A stretch of DNA of 64,000 nucleotides. Source: Ipomoea triloba. Its lineage: Eukaryota; Streptophyta; Magnoliopsida; Solanales; Convolvulaceae. A model generated the notes under the pieces. It made no database searches. It was not told where the DNA came from and saw only the letters and a program-made list of their open reading frames with translations. Below are positions 10,535 through 22,119 of this stretch, one piece after another (positions within the stretch are counted from its first letter, which is position 1; each line of letters begins with the position of its first letter). The stretch covers positions 20,092,955 through 20,156,954 of the forward strand of contig NC_044920.1 of assembly GCF_003576645.1 (NCBI RefSeq). Reading direction: 5' to 3'. A program made the translations under genes and the position numbers.

Positions 10535-11084
10535 GAATTAATATCACTTTTGGTCCCACGACTTTTGAGTTTTATCAATTTTGGTGCACAACTTTAAATT
10601 TTTTCAATTTTGGCCCCTAACTTTATAATTTTTATCAGTTTTGGTCCTTCCGGCCAAATTGACGGTGAAATGTTATCGAATTTTATATTTTAAGGGTAAA
10701 ATCGTCATCTCAATGAAACGTCTTCATTATCTAAACAAAATAACTATAGAATCATATTTATAGGTGTTTTATCGGCGCAAATAATGGGGAAGACAGACAG
10801 AAACTAGATAGAGATCTATGAGATTTATAGCATCGACGATTGACAAATCCTTATTTTTTCTCTTAATATGATTTTTCTTTTGTTTAGATATTGAAGATCT
10901 TTCTTTGGGATAATGATTTTGTCCTTAAAATATAAAATTCTGCAACATTTTGCCATCAATTTGGCCGGAAGGACCAAAACTGATAAAAATAACAAAGTTA
11001 GGTACCAAAATTGAAAAAATTTAAAGTTGTGCACTAAAAGTGATAAGACCTCAAAAGTCGTGGGACCAAAAATGATATTAGTTC
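10535..11084. mobile_element. MULE-type MITE, 550 bp, 9-bp target duplication
   Basis: Terminal repeats start GAATTAATATCACTTTTGG and GAACTAATATCATTTTTGG (read inward) and extend for well over 100 bp. They include CTTCCGGCCAAATTGA words on both arms. AAGTTTTAA flanks the element exactly (10526-10534, 11085-11093). The uninterrupted copy of the site is in the opposite arm of the host element near 12220. The frame 10825-11034 is translated TIR. Confidence 0.92.
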
Positions 11085-11197
11085 AAGTTTTAACTACATT
11101 GTATGTATAGCGGGGTATATCACTATCGTTCGGCAATGAGATTTCATGGAAATCGATATATGAAAATTAAATTATTTTTATAATAACTTCAGATATT

Positions 11198-11830
11198 GGC
11201 TCTGTTTGGCAGAGCTTATAGCTTATTTTAAGCTACTAATAAGCTATAAGCTCTGTTTGGTAATGTTCCTAAAATAAGCTAGTAGCTTAAAATAAGAGCT
11301 TATTTTTTAACGCTACCTTAGGTAGCGTTTCAAAATAAGCTAGTAGCTTCCTAACTTTTTTTACATCTTTAACCTTATTATTTTAAAGAAATGACATCAT
11401 TTACCCTTCCCAATTAAAACTTTTTTTGCTAAACCGTTTTGACTTTTTCTCTTCAATATGTTTAGTTGTAATTTCAATTTGACATTTGTGTTTGAACATT
11501 GATTTTTGTATGAACTAATCTTATAAATTATAAACATTTCGTTTTACTTTATATGTTTTCAAATATATGTTCTTACTTTATTTTTTTTTTAAATATATTT
11601 ATTTCACTATTTTATATTTTAATATATAACCAAACCTATTTAAATTTAAAACTATTTAAATTGTATGAAGACCTTTTTAGTATTTTTACATTTATCAGCT
11701 TATCAAAAAGCTAATTTTACCAAACACATTTAAGAATAACAGCTAGCTTAATAGCTCTTCAGATTTCAGCTTCGAGCTTATAGCTTTTCAGTTTTCAGCT
11801 ACTTTTCAGCTAGGTTTGCCAAACATAGCC
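11198..11830. mobile_element. PIF/Harbinger-like MITE, 3-bp target duplication
   Basis: The ends GGCTCTGTTTGGCAGAGCT and AGCTAGGTTTGCCAAACATAGCC are imperfectly inverted. ATT flanks both sides (11195-11197, 11831-11833). Words like AGCTTATAGCTTATTTTAAGCT recur inside. The host TIR on the other arm reads AAGATATTGTATTGGG without interruption, confirming both ends. Confidence 0.88.
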
Positions 11831-12618
11831 ATTGTATTGGGTAAATTTTATTTTATTTTAAAAATAAATTAATATTTTTGGATTTTTGGATAATTGAATA
11901 ACTTAAGATATTGTATATATTTTTTGATGATTTCTTGCAATGAAATAGGGCAGAGATCAAAGTTGCTATATAAAGTTTCAACTACAGTGTACTGTGTATG
12001 TATAGCGGGCTATTCAATGTCGTTCAACAATGAGATTCCATTAAAATCGATATATGAAAATTAAATTATTTTTAAAAAATAATAAAATTTACCCAATACA
12101 ATATCTTAAGTTATTATATTTAATTTTCATATATTGATTTTCATGGAATTTCATTGCCGAACAATTTTGAATACCCCACTATACATACACAGTAGTGCAG
12201 TACACTGTAGTTAAAACATTATATAACAACTTTGATTTGTACCATATTTCATTGCAAGAAATCATTTTCTTCATTAATGAAATAAGGTAAAATCATCCAA
12301 AACATCCACATAAATAACATGTCATCATTTTTTCTAATTTTATTTTTCCATGTCATCAAATTAGATGGGTAACTTGTTAGAAATAGGCTAAAAATGTTAG
12401 ATGAAAAATTATTAAGAGTATAATGGCCTAGATGGACCATATTTTAGTTTATGGTGCTAGATGAACAATCAATGGTAGTACATGGGCATATTTGACCCTT
12501 TTGCCTACTATTTATTGACAATGTTGTTTTCCTTTTTTTTTTCTTCTATTTCCCTCTTTCACTCTCTCTCTCTCCTATGTGGCTTCTAAAAAATTGTGCA
12601 AAAATCAGATGTTCTTAG

Positions 12619-13003
12619 AGCATCTACTCAAATGAATAATTCTTGGTTTTTGGAACAGTGTAAAAGCAAAGTAATTAATTGTTTTGAACTGATGTAGTGG
12701 TGAATTTTTTGGCAAAATTAATCCCTGAAAGAATAAAATTTTGGAACAGTGCATTAATTATGGAAGAGATGACATGTTGTGCGCGTTTTGCGCAAAGCAT
12801 GCCCCCACTGTGCATGCGTCCGGTGGTGCGTTAAATTAGTAGTCTGCGAAACTGGCAGTCAGTTTCGCAGCACCATTTATGTTTTCTTATTTTATTTTTT
12901 CCTTTTTCTATTTTTTATCCTTTCTCATCTCATATTCTCTTTCCTAATCATACTTACAAAAATTCTTTAAAACCCCAAAAAAACTCCATTGATAAGGATG
13001 CTC
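12619..13003. mobile_element. PIF/Harbinger-type MITE (GAGCATC...GATGCTC)
   Basis: It starts GAGCATCTACTCAAATG, ends TAAGGATGCTC, and is flanked by TTA (12616-12618, 13004-13006). It is the same family as the interrupted MITE at 10097, and the two share one TTA back to back. The interior carries GTGCGCGTTTTGCGC and an inverted CTGCGAAACTG / CAGTTTCGCAG pair. Confidence 0.88.
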
Positions 13004-13006
13004 TTA

Positions 13007-13428
13007 GTAGTGCTGTCAAAATGGGCCAGCCTAGCGCATACGGGCTGGCTGGTCTGTCTCGGGTTAGACCTAAAACGGGCCAAGCCGGACTCGACCCGTT
13101 TTTCTAAATGGGTTGAGATTTGCAGCCCAACTCGCATGTGGCAGGTTGCGGGGCTAAAAAGAAAAAGAGAAACAATTAACAAAGCTAAAACCTAAAACAA
13201 GTAACAATTAACAACAATATCTTCACAGTTCAAGTGTTCAACACTTTTTTTTTTTTAAACATGTCACACATCCATAATTAAAATTGAGTTAATCCAAAAA
13301 ATAGATCCATTTCTCAATTGAAAATATCATTTGGAAAACATATTAAGTACCAGTATTTCAGAAAACATCAATAGCACCACTGTCTTAGTTTCACTAACCT
13401 ATTACCGATAAATAAAACAAAAACTCAG
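13007..13428. other. Degenerate repeat DNA (GGGCC/GGCTGG-rich patch), no gene
   Basis: 13011-13160 has TGCTGTCAAAATGGGCCAGCC and ACGGGCCAAGCC words, similar in style to the 43197 region (AGGGATGGAAATAGGCC), a terminus-like pattern of plant DNA transposons. Opposed frames 12967-13182 and 12989-13195 overlap on both strands and have no recognised domain. The rest is plain AT-rich DNA. Confidence 0.45.
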
Positions 13429-13860
13429 GACCCGTTTACTAACTGGAAATTTTCTCCAGTTTTTTGGAAATTTAAAAAATTGGAGAATAGAGAACAGAAA
13501 ACATGTTTATTAGCACAATTTTTCATTTTGAAAACAAGAAATAATTTTTCAATTTTCTAGAAAACTGAAACACTATTTTTTTTTGAAAAAGAAAACTGAA
13601 ACACTATTAAAAATTGTTTTCCAAATGGAAAAAAAATCATCTTATCATATATTAGACTATATATGTCACTATAACCACATTCTCACCATTATCTACTTAC
13701 ATATGTATTCATTACTATGATTACACTTATTATCATCTTCTTTTATTTATCATCATCTTCTATCTTTTCTACTTGCATGCATTACTTATTTATTTGAACA
13801 TAACTTATTATCTTATGCTTAAAATTATGCATCATTCACATTATCAAAATAAAAAATTGA
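13429..13860. mobile_element. Possible CAGG-start MITE remnant
   Basis: It begins CAGGACCCGTTTACTAACTGG and continues with GAAAACTGAAACACTATT words, like the 9127 region. No right end was found. Confidence 0.35.
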
Positions 13861-13889
13861 AATCTATACCACGTTTTATATTTTGGTTG

Positions 13890-14240
13890 AACTCAATTGA
13901 TAATTGGTTCAGATATTTTTAATTATATATGTAATATTGGAGATAAGTTTGTTCCAGATATCGAATATCGAAATTTCACATATATTATTATATTAGAATT
14001 CAAAATAAAAATTATATATTATATAATGTCATTCAAATGAATATATCCAACAATATTTAAATATTAGCTCAAAAAATATTAATATTATCTAAACTAAATT
14101 TTATGTGAACTTAATAGGTTATTGGTTCAGATATATTTTTAGTTATGTTATATACAAAAATAAATTTGGTTCAGATATCAAATGTAAAATTTTTACATAT
14201 ATTGGACTTTTAAAAGTAAAAATTATATTTATTCTATTTT
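13890..14240. repeat. Direct duplication, about 215-bp unit, AT-rich
   Basis: Near 13904 and again near 14120 the sequence reads ATTGGTTCAGATATTTTTA, followed by similar GATATCRAAT and ATTTYACATATATT words. It is diverged, and no gene is present. Confidence 0.55.
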
Positions 14241-14780
14241 AAAATATTTATTAAAATGTATTTAATAATAATATATACATTTACTTCAGTTCTCTGTTTC
14301 CTTTTCCCAATATTTAATTTGTTGTTCTCTATTTTTTTTTATAAACAAGAAATTAAGCATATTTTATATTTTGTTTATTTTTTTATTTCTATAAAAAATA
14401 AAATATTCCTCATATTAATAAGCACGTTGTTAAAGAAATGAAAGTAAGTAGTACGGTTTTTTTTTTTCCAATTCTGCCACACAAATTTTATTATGGACCG
14501 CAATCCATTATATACCACGCATCAAAATGACGTTGTTTTGATTAATGAAGTCAAACGGTTGAAACGGGCCCGGTCCACGCAAATGCAGTTTTCTTTCAAC
14601 ACAACTGCATTTCCTTTTTGATATAACTGCAGTTTCACTCGACATTATATACTCAAATATGTGAAATTGTTATTCAGTTTACTTTCAATACAACTACAGT
14701 TTCTTTTATAATATACTGCAGTTTACTTTCAACACAACTACAATATTATTTCGATATAACTATAATTTCATTGGACAATA

Positions 14781-15155
14781 TGTAAGTCTAAATTTATTAC
14801 CTAATACCATAATATGCAATAAACAGGATCGTACTAACCTCTAACCAGCTCTTAATCCTATAGCCTAGATTGTTCGTAATAGCGGAAGCGGAACACCTCT
14901 TGAACGGTAGGCCGTCAACCATCTTTGGCTCATACTTGACTCAGAACCGTAGATGGTGTACTTGGTAGTTCTGAGGAGTATGAGTACCATGTCTGTAGGC
15001 ACTATATGATTGTCTGTCCTGCATCCCATCAATGCAGGCTTATATAGGCATATGGTGGATTGGACTAAACCTAGATGTCCAATCCAACCTATAGCTTAAT
15101 GGGCCTAGTCCACTTGCACCACATTATTAAGGCCCATAATGGGAAAAGTCTTACA
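14781..15155 (-). repeat. Left (3') LTR, 375 bp
   Basis: Runs from TGTAAGTCTAAATT to AAAAGTCTTACA on the plus strand. Both termini match the inverted TGTAAG/CTTACA rule. It contains a TATATAGGC box and the CCTAGATGTCCAATCC word shared with the right LTR. Confidence 0.9.
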
Positions 15156-15168
15156 TTCTCCCACTTGG
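15156..15168 (-). other. Polypurine tract
   Basis: Plus-strand TTCTCCCACTT reads AAGTGGGAGAA on the element strand, directly before the 3' LTR. Confidence 0.8.
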
Positions 15169-15361
15169 TGCAAGTACTAGCACAACTCTCATCAAAGAAC
15201 AAAACACATTAATCATAGCGATATGTCATCTGCTCGACAGAGTAATATCTTCTATGCATCACATGCATTTTTATTCCCCAACTTAAGTCCTTTATGAACA
15301 AACCCAACGTTTATTCTTGGTACCTTAAGGGATATGATGTTTCTCAAAATAATATATACAT

Positions 15362-15367
15362 ACATAC

Positions 15368-15412
<45 letters not shown>
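15362..15412. repeat. (AT)n microsatellite
   Basis: About 25 AT dinucleotides preceded by ACATACATACATATATATAC. The minus frame 15252-15437 arises from it. Confidence 0.95.
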
Positions 15413-15417
<5 letters not shown>

Positions 15418-16549
15418 AACTTAAAAGAGAAAACCATCCAAATTGTACAAGAGAGTACACTTCATGATCTTTAGGATCCTTAATGTTAACTATGTCTTAA
15501 GTAGAGATCTCTCAATGTTAGCATAATGCTAACTATGTTCCATGACTAGTTTTATAACTTAACTTAAGCACTACCTCTAACAGCCAAGAGCTTGGAGTTA
15601 ACACGTCTGTCACTCCCACTCATCAAAATAGCCAAAAGATAGTTTAGTCATAGAAGCATTCCAACAACTTAAACAATAAACCAAAACTCTAAGTCCATAA
15701 ATGTGGAATTTTAAATATACACCATAACTTCTCAAATAACTTTAAGGTCCACTTTATAATAAACTAAATATTATGAGTCATACTTTCTTGCAAAATTGTC
15801 TTGAGCCTTATAAACCAAAAAATGCCCCAGGATCAATTTTGAAGAAACTAAAGACTCTATTACATGCTAAAGAATTTATAACAGCGTATCACAAGTTAAA
15901 TGTTTTGTTCTAATAAACTCCTTAATATTGTTACAACATTGTCATAAATATGTTGCACAATCAAATGTTCAATAATTTGAACTTATGAATTTATGCGAAC
16001 AAATACAAGATTGATACTTGTGGAATCTTTAGTGGAGCATCTTAATGATCTTTTTCTAAATGATCACTCCCACCGATTAATATATTCTTCAGCAGAATTA
16101 ATGATATACATAATCAGAATTGATTTGACCAACTAAATAATGAAGATATAATTCCCCACCATTAGTTGGGCATACTAAATAATCAATATTTGGTTCCAAT
16201 CCAACTAAAGTAATAACTAATGAGGACATAACTCCCCGCCATAGTTGGACATACTAAAGTAATAAAATACATTTTCCAGAACCAAGTTGGAATTTGGCTC
16301 GAAAAAGTACATTTTATTCTTGAAACCAAAATAGGTATATCGAATATATCACGTAACTTACTACAGTTAGTCCAAATAACCGAGCAAGATTCACGAAATA
16401 ATTAATAAAAGTGGTTAAATTTTGGGAAGTAACTAAATACATGTTTTGCCAATGCAAACCATGAAAACTTAGAAGTATAATTTAACTAAATTTATAAATT
16501 CTAAGAAATTGTGATAAAAGTATTATCTAATGGGTGATGGATTTATTGA

Positions 16550-17894
16550 CATAAAACTTGCATGTGGGCTAAAGTTTTAATTCTATTAAATCCAATTAAA
16601 ACCCTTATGATAAAATTTCATTTCAATTATTAAATAGACAGAAGAATCTAGAGACATAAAACTTGCCTGTGGGCTAAAGTTTTACTCAATTAGATCCAAC
16701 TGAAATTTTATGATGAAACAATTATCAAATGAGTTGAAGAATCAAGTGATTAAGACTTGCCTGTAGGCTAAAGTTTTAATCAACGAGATTCATTACAACT
16801 ATTATGATAAAACTTAAGAAATCATGTTCCTTTTCTTAATCCCTGTGGGTAAATTAAGATATATGATCTAAAGTTTGCATCATAAAATTAAACTTTATGA
16901 TAGAGATGGAAATAATCATAAACTAAATAAATTTATTTGTTTCCATCATCACTGATAAAACTACTAAACTATATTCCGATACATAATTGTCTGTGGGCTA
17001 AATTATGATCATAGTCCAGTATTTAATCCTAATTAATCATACAAATATAATGAAATTGCCTGTGGGCTAAATTCCATCATATTAAATACAATATAATTAA
17101 TCACAAATGATATGTCTAAAACTTTATGTGATCAAGATAAACTGCTCAATATATAATTTTAACTGATTAAAGGATGTTGTGGCTACTCCCCAACCAAATT
17201 AAAATTATAAGATCACTAGACAATTATCAATTCATTGCCTAACCTTTATGTGATTCAAACTTAAGAGAAATCAGTAAATTAAAGATGTTATGGCTATTCT
17301 TTAATGAACTGAAATCAAATCACATTGGCAAGTAATAATTTAAAAAATATTTTAACAAACAGATTATACCAGATCGTGATGGGAAAGTCCAAATATATGA
17401 TATTTAAGGGGACTAGTGGCACTAGATGTTCTTAAGTCTTGGCCATAAAACTAGTATGCCTCCTCAATTCATATGCACTCAATGTATAATTGTTTGGGGG
17501 TATAAACCTAAAAAAAATTTGTAGGGTATACACCAAAATTACATGGTTCACCTATGATAAATCATAAATGGGTGAACTAAATCAATGGACCAAATGTGCT
17601 TAAATTCAGGCACTACCGTAACTAAAGTTTATGACGAAGTCCAACTTAATTAGGAACTAATATAATTCCATCCTAAATTTATGCAGTGCTAAAGGCATAA
17701 TAAAAATATTGCATAATTTAAAACAAAATATTATGCTTAGGACAAATATGCATAAACTTAAACATTAAACTCATATATTCCAAACAAATTGCATAACTTA
17801 AAACAATTTTTAATATGAGATTTCAAAGTATAGAATTACTCTCCAAACACTAATATGAGTCCAAACCAAAGAGACCCAACATTTATTATTATTA

Positions 17895-17943
<49 letters not shown>

Positions 17944-19100
17944 GACATAATGGATATACACTTTGAAAATTTCAAACTTTAAGCCCATGGAAAAATGTTT
18001 TAATGCATAAAGATCAAATTTATGAGAAATAGGCTGAATTTACAAATTTTAACAATATCAAACCAAAGGAATATGTTGTAATTTGTAAATCAAAATCTCA
18101 CAAACCCTAATTGCATAACTAAACTTAATATTATGCACTTAATTTGATCAAATGCATGAAACAATCCAAAGAGTGTGAATCATACCTAACTAAATATTAT
18201 GGGCAATAATATTAATCATAATTCAAAGAACTTAAAGAATTATGAAATTAGTGGCAATAGCCAATTGCCTTAGCAAATATGTTTTTCCAAAATTATTAAA
18301 TTGATTCTCCATAACCTAATTAATAATATTATTATCATTAATAGCAAATTGCAAATAATCCAAAAAACAATAGCCATAATTTAACAATGACAACCAAATT
18401 ATGGTAAGACACCTTCTTAATGTTTTCATATTTGTAAAGATACGATATGTGACTAGTCCAAATAAGCGGTTAACTTAAGGCTTGGTGAGGATTTTTAAGA
18501 CATATAATAGAGAGAGAGGGTAACTAAAGTACATAATATTACCAAAACTGAATGGTGGAAACGGAATGGGTACGGTTTGGGTAAGGTTTATCCACCCTTA
18601 ATGACAAAACTACCAAGCTATATGCCAATGCATAATCCCAGTGGGCAAATTATGATCATAGTTTAGTATTTTATCCTAATTAACCCTTTAAATATAACAA
18701 AATTGCCTGTGGGCTAAATTTCGTTATATAACGCAGAGTTAACTACAAGGTTTCTTGCCTAAACTTTATGTGATTAATCCTTAATATGTAATTTAAGTAA
18801 ATTAAAGATGCTGTAGCTACTCTTTAATTGACCAAAACTGAACATAATCACAATGGCAATGGTATTTAAAGCCTAATCAAACTAATTAAACCAAAACATG
18901 ATAGACAATCCTTAGGTATACTCCCAGGAAAGTTGGTTGGTGCTAAGGCTCCATTAAAAACCAACTCCTTAGACAGAGTAGCGTCGCAAGGGGACTAGTA
19001 GCAATATGGCGGTTTTAGTCAGCAAGGCGTTTTAAGCCAGGGCCAAGGAACTAGTATTCCTCCCCAAGAAACTTCTCTAAATCATGTGTTCTCATATTTG
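16550..19100. repeat. Internal LARD repeats: CCTGTGGGCTAAA motif and 1.65-kb duplication
   Basis: GCCTGTGGGCTAAAGTTTTA or GCCTGTGGGCTAAATT variants occur near 16563, 16662, 16757, 16837, 16990, 17058, 18640 and 18704. Each is followed by AT-rich DNA. Another recurrent word is TGTGGCTACTCC / TGTAGCTACTC (17173, 17290, 18809). The stretch 16965-17470 recurs with divergence at 18610-19075, including ACTAGTGGCA...TATGCCTCCTC against ACTAGTAGCA...TATTCCTCCCC. No frame is maintained, so this is not a decayed protein repeat. Confidence 0.75.
17880..17943. repeat. (ATT)n microsatellite
   Basis: About 20 ATT units with one interruption (ATTATCATT). Confidence 0.95.
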
Positions 19101-19554
19101 AAGTAAAATTGTTTGGTTGGTCTATATAAATGTAGATTGACCTAAGGATAAGACTTTAAATAGGGTAGTACTATGAATAGTTTTATGTACTTAATGTGCT
19201 TTGAAATCCTCCAAAAGAAGTAAGAATGGAGTATTGACCGAAAGAGTAAGAATATGCATAATCTATTCTTAAAGGCACTAAAATTCACCTAAAAGGCACT
19301 AAAGCATGTACAATAAGCAATTAATTCAGTCCTAAAAAGGTTCTAAAAACAATCTTAATGAACATGCTTTTCTAAAGGCATAATTATAACAATAAAATAA
19401 TATAATTAGTGCAATAAAAAAAAACATATATATAGCATGCTCAGGTTATGCATATTACGAACTCAAACTCCACAATTAAATATTTAAATTGTAACATTGA
19501 ATACAATTTAAACCGAATATTCAAAATTAAAATTAAAATTCAAACAAATTAAAA

Positions 19555-19825
19555 CTTTTTTTTTTGGAAAACAAAACCACGAACTATATTAATTAATCAA
19601 AAGCAATTGCTGAATACAATCAGGGTACGAAAAAAACCAAGAACGAGAACCAGACTGAAAAGCCGTAGCTCTAGCTAACACATGAGCGTACGTATTCGCT
19701 GATCTAGGAACAAAATGAAACGACACAGTCACAAAATGACGTTTCAATCTAACACAATCATCTATGACGCAGCCAATATAAGAATGTGTCAGGGCAGAGT
19801 TGTTAAAACTTAATAATTTGTTCAA
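19555..19825 (-). mobile_element. LINE 3' end (RNase H tail) nested in the LARD
   Basis: The minus-strand frame 19589-19825 contains CVIDDCVRLK, VSFHFVPRSANTYAHVLARA and a short tail. This is the end of the RNase H domain carried at the 3' end of plant L1-like LINEs. A poly-T run at 19556-19564 (poly-A on the LINE strand) follows the stop, as expected of a 5'-truncated LINE insertion. AAATTAAAA-like sequence lies on both sides and may be the target duplication. Only the last 70 or so residues remain, so it is non-functional. Confidence 0.8.
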
Positions 19826-20409
19826 AATTAAATAATAATTTAATTATGAATTTAATACCATAATGAAGGGAAAAAAAAAAACTAAAGGGCATTAACATTC
19901 CAAAACAAGCAATTACCAAATATTTACCATTTTTGCCAAATAATACACAATATTAAATTAGGTAATATTAGTAGGCAATAATAAACTTAATATTACCATT
20001 TACCTAAATTTAATATGTATAATGTTACTATATATTTTACCATTTGTCAAAGTAATATATATAATATTAAATATGGTAATATTAATATGGCAAATATTTA
20101 AACAAATTAACTGCCATTTACCAAAATTAATATATATAATATAAATATGACAAATATAAATATGGTAAATAAAATATATGGTAAATAACTATAATTGCAA
20201 TTAATTAAAATGGAAATTAGCGTACGTACCAGCGCCGATGAAGCTCAACATATATAATATCATATTAGAATAAAATATGATGGTTTTTGCCCATATTTGT
20301 GCATGTATAAACTCACAGCATTTATAAGCATGTATATATTTTTAAGGCAAATATTTACAATATATGGTAAAAGAATCAAAATTGCTTTTTGATTAAGAAA
20401 TTTACCAGT

Positions 20410-20885
20410 ACGGCCATTCGTACTCCTTCATCTTTGATTAAAACCAAAACCAAAGCCACCAGCATCGCCGACCGGAATAAGGAGCAACAGCAGCCTGATG
20501 TCGCCGACGTCGCCTGAAGGATGCAACGGACCAACGCTCGCCGCCGATCGCGATGCCAGAAGTCGAAGCAGCAGCGGCGGTAATGAAATCCGCATCCGTC
20601 CACCACCTTCCACCGTAGTAGCGTCGCGAACCAGCCAATTTCCGCCGTCGTCGTCCATGGCAGCGTGAGGAGCAGCCAAGAACAGTCGCCGACCGCCGAC
20701 TCCCTAACGGAGAGGAGAACGCGAAGATGCAAACCAGCCCATCCATCTCCTCCGCCGATCGCGTCCATCATATGCCGTCATCCATGTACGCTGTGCGACG
20801 GTGATACCCATAGCTTGCCGTCGTTGCTACCGTCAAAGAAGGCTCGTAGTCGCCGCTCAGATCACCGGCGAAAACAATCCAGTTA
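20410..20885. other. GC-rich segment near the 5' end of the LARD
   Basis: In an AT-rich element this 475-bp block is strongly GC-rich (GCCGCCGATCGCGATGCC-like words). It lies about 200 bp inside the primer-binding site. Frames are open in several phases on both strands (20376-20771, 20428-20679, 20438-20746 minus; 20665-20886 plus). That is an effect of composition, and no domain is recognised. It could be a captured host segment or a packaging/leader region; the sequence does not decide. Confidence 0.45.
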
Positions 20886-21072
20886 GTTATGCCAGATTTT
20901 TTTTTTTAATTAAATCCGAAGAAAAAAAAAATTCAGGCAATAGGTAATAATACAATGCTAAATTTCGAAAAATAAACCATGTACTAAAACTCTATGTACA
21001 CGAAATTAATATTAATTTTTCAAAATAATATTTGTATCCAAAACAATACAACAAACTAGGCAGAGATTATTT

Positions 21073-21087
21073 GACACTGATACCAAC
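21073..21087 (-). other. Primer-binding site
   Basis: TGACACTGATACCAAC directly beside the right LTR reads GTTGGTATCAGTGTCA on the element strand. It is close to the TGGTATCAGAGC that pairs with initiator tRNA-Met. Confidence 0.75.
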
Positions 21088-21367
21088 TGTAAGTCTAAAT
21101 TTATTACATAATACCATAATATGCAATAAACAGGATCATACTAACCTCTAACCGTAGCTCTTAATCGTATAATAGCGGACGGTAGGCCGTCAACCATCTT
21201 TGGCTCATACTTGACTCAGAACCGTAGATGGTGTACTTGGTAGTTCTGAGGAGTATGAGTACCATGCCTACAGCATCCCATCAATGCAGGTTTATATAGG
21301 CACATGGTGGATTGGACTAAACCTAGATGTCCAATCCAACCTATAGCTTAATGGGCCTAGTCCAACA
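21088..21367 (-). repeat. Right (5') LTR, 280 bp, with internal deletion
   Basis: Matches the left LTR from TGTAAGTCTAAATTT to GGGCCTAGTCCA, then jumps to ACA at the end. About 40 bp near the terminus is missing, plus a smaller gap (near 21170). The last ACA and the target duplication are still in place. Confidence 0.88.
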
Positions 21368-21600
21368 CAATATGCACCCAAAAATATAATATGAAATTGT
21401 AATTCAGTATCAGTTCAACAAAATTATTGTTCCCTTTCAACACAATTGCATTTTCTTTTCGATATAATCGCAGTTTCATTCGATAATATAAAAACAAATT
21501 AAATGTGAGACAATATCTTTTTAGATGAACTGTAATATCAGTCACGGAGCTTCGTTCTCCTACTTATTAAAATGCCGTCGTTTTGTGACCATGGTCCACA

Positions 21601-22119
21601 TTGGAAACAGAGTTCACAAAAAGAAAGTTGTTAATTTCTTCAGTAATCCCTTTGCTGCCGAATACTCCATTTATACAGCACTCACAATTCCTACCAAGAA
21701 GCCTACATTATTGCTTAACCACATTAATCTTATAAAATTAATTGAAAGCCCGCAGGAATAAGAATGTGCCAGAATTAGACATTTTAGGAGTAGAGATATA
21801 GTCATTTAGTTTGGTAGCTAGTTGGTCTTGTGTTTCTCCTGCCGCGTGCATGGTCCTATGCTGATGCAGGGTTTGTAACACACGCACACGTGATAGCCAG
21901 AAAGTTCCCCTCATTCTCGACAATTGAATATAACGACACCGGCCATCTTTATACCTAAGTATCAGCTAGCCAACAAGAAAAACACAGTTCGAATGTCAAA
22001 CAACATAATTAAAGCATTCACGGACAAATATATTAATCAAAAAATTGTATGTCACAGAACTTCTTAATTAGCTCATCCAATGCGTCAGCCAAGAACAAAT
22101 TTTGCCGCAAATTATACTG
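21601..22119. other. No recognised gene
   Basis: Moderately AT-rich. An ACGCACACGTGATAGCC word near 21885 contains a CACGTG G-box, which may be chance. The frame 21525-21761 starts inside the MITE and has no known domain. Confidence 0.4.

Larger units (their letters stand above)
10240..12505. mobile_element. Long-TIR Mutator-like element with 9-bp target duplication
   Basis: The ends begin GGCAAAAGGGTCAAATA and are inverted over several hundred bases. 10240-10535, continuing at 11094-11197, pairs with 12100-12505. The flanks TACTATCTA (10231-10239) and TACTATTTA (12506-12514) are a 9-bp duplication with one mismatch, as expected of Mutator-like elements. No transposase frame is present; 12249-12440 is translated TIR. 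Two younger elements (10535-11084, 11198-11830) have inserted into its left arm. The intact right arm shows what each site looked like before insertion. Confidence 0.85.
10097..12615. mobile_element. PIF/Harbinger-type MITE (GAGCATC ends), split by a MULE
   Basis: The left end GAGCATCCACACTACTG and right end CAGATGTTC are flanked by TTA (10094-10096, 12616-12618), the 3-bp target typical of PIF/Harbinger. The element itself is only about 245 bp. Its two halves (10097-10239 and 12515-12615) are separated by the long-TIR element 10240-12505. The right TTA is shared with the neighbouring MITE at 12619. Confidence 0.75.
14781..21367 (-). mobile_element. Non-autonomous LTR retrotransposon (LARD-like), complete
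   Basis: Two direct repeats (14781-15155 and 21088-21367) bound the element, which is flanked by a 5-bp duplication CAATA (14776-14780, 21368-21372). On the minus strand the LTR begins TGTAAGAC and ends GACTTACA. Next to the right LTR, GTTGGTATCAGTGTCA resembles an initiator-tRNA-Met primer-binding site. Next to the left LTR, AAGTGGGAGAA is a polypurine tract. The 6-kb interior has no gag, protease, reverse transcriptase or integrase, so it must have been mobilised in trans. The interior contains repeated motif blocks, a GC-rich segment (20410-20880) and a nested LINE tail. Confidence 0.9.
14465..21600. mobile_element. MULE-type MITE split by an LTR retrotransposon
   Basis: Left part 14465-14780: TTATTATGGACCGCAATCCA, then CACGCATCAAAATGACGTTG and a run of CAACACAACTGCA words. 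Right part 21373-21600: the same interior resumes and ends near TGACCATGGTCCACATTGG. Joined, they match the family copy at 51858-52412. The two halves are separated exactly at the 5-bp target of the retrotransposon 14781-21367. The MITE's own target duplication was not resolved. Confidence 0.75.

Noticed and set aside
20376..20886. Several GC-rich frames on both strands
   Set aside because: Open in many phases because of base composition; no conserved motif, and located in the leader of a noncoding LTR element.
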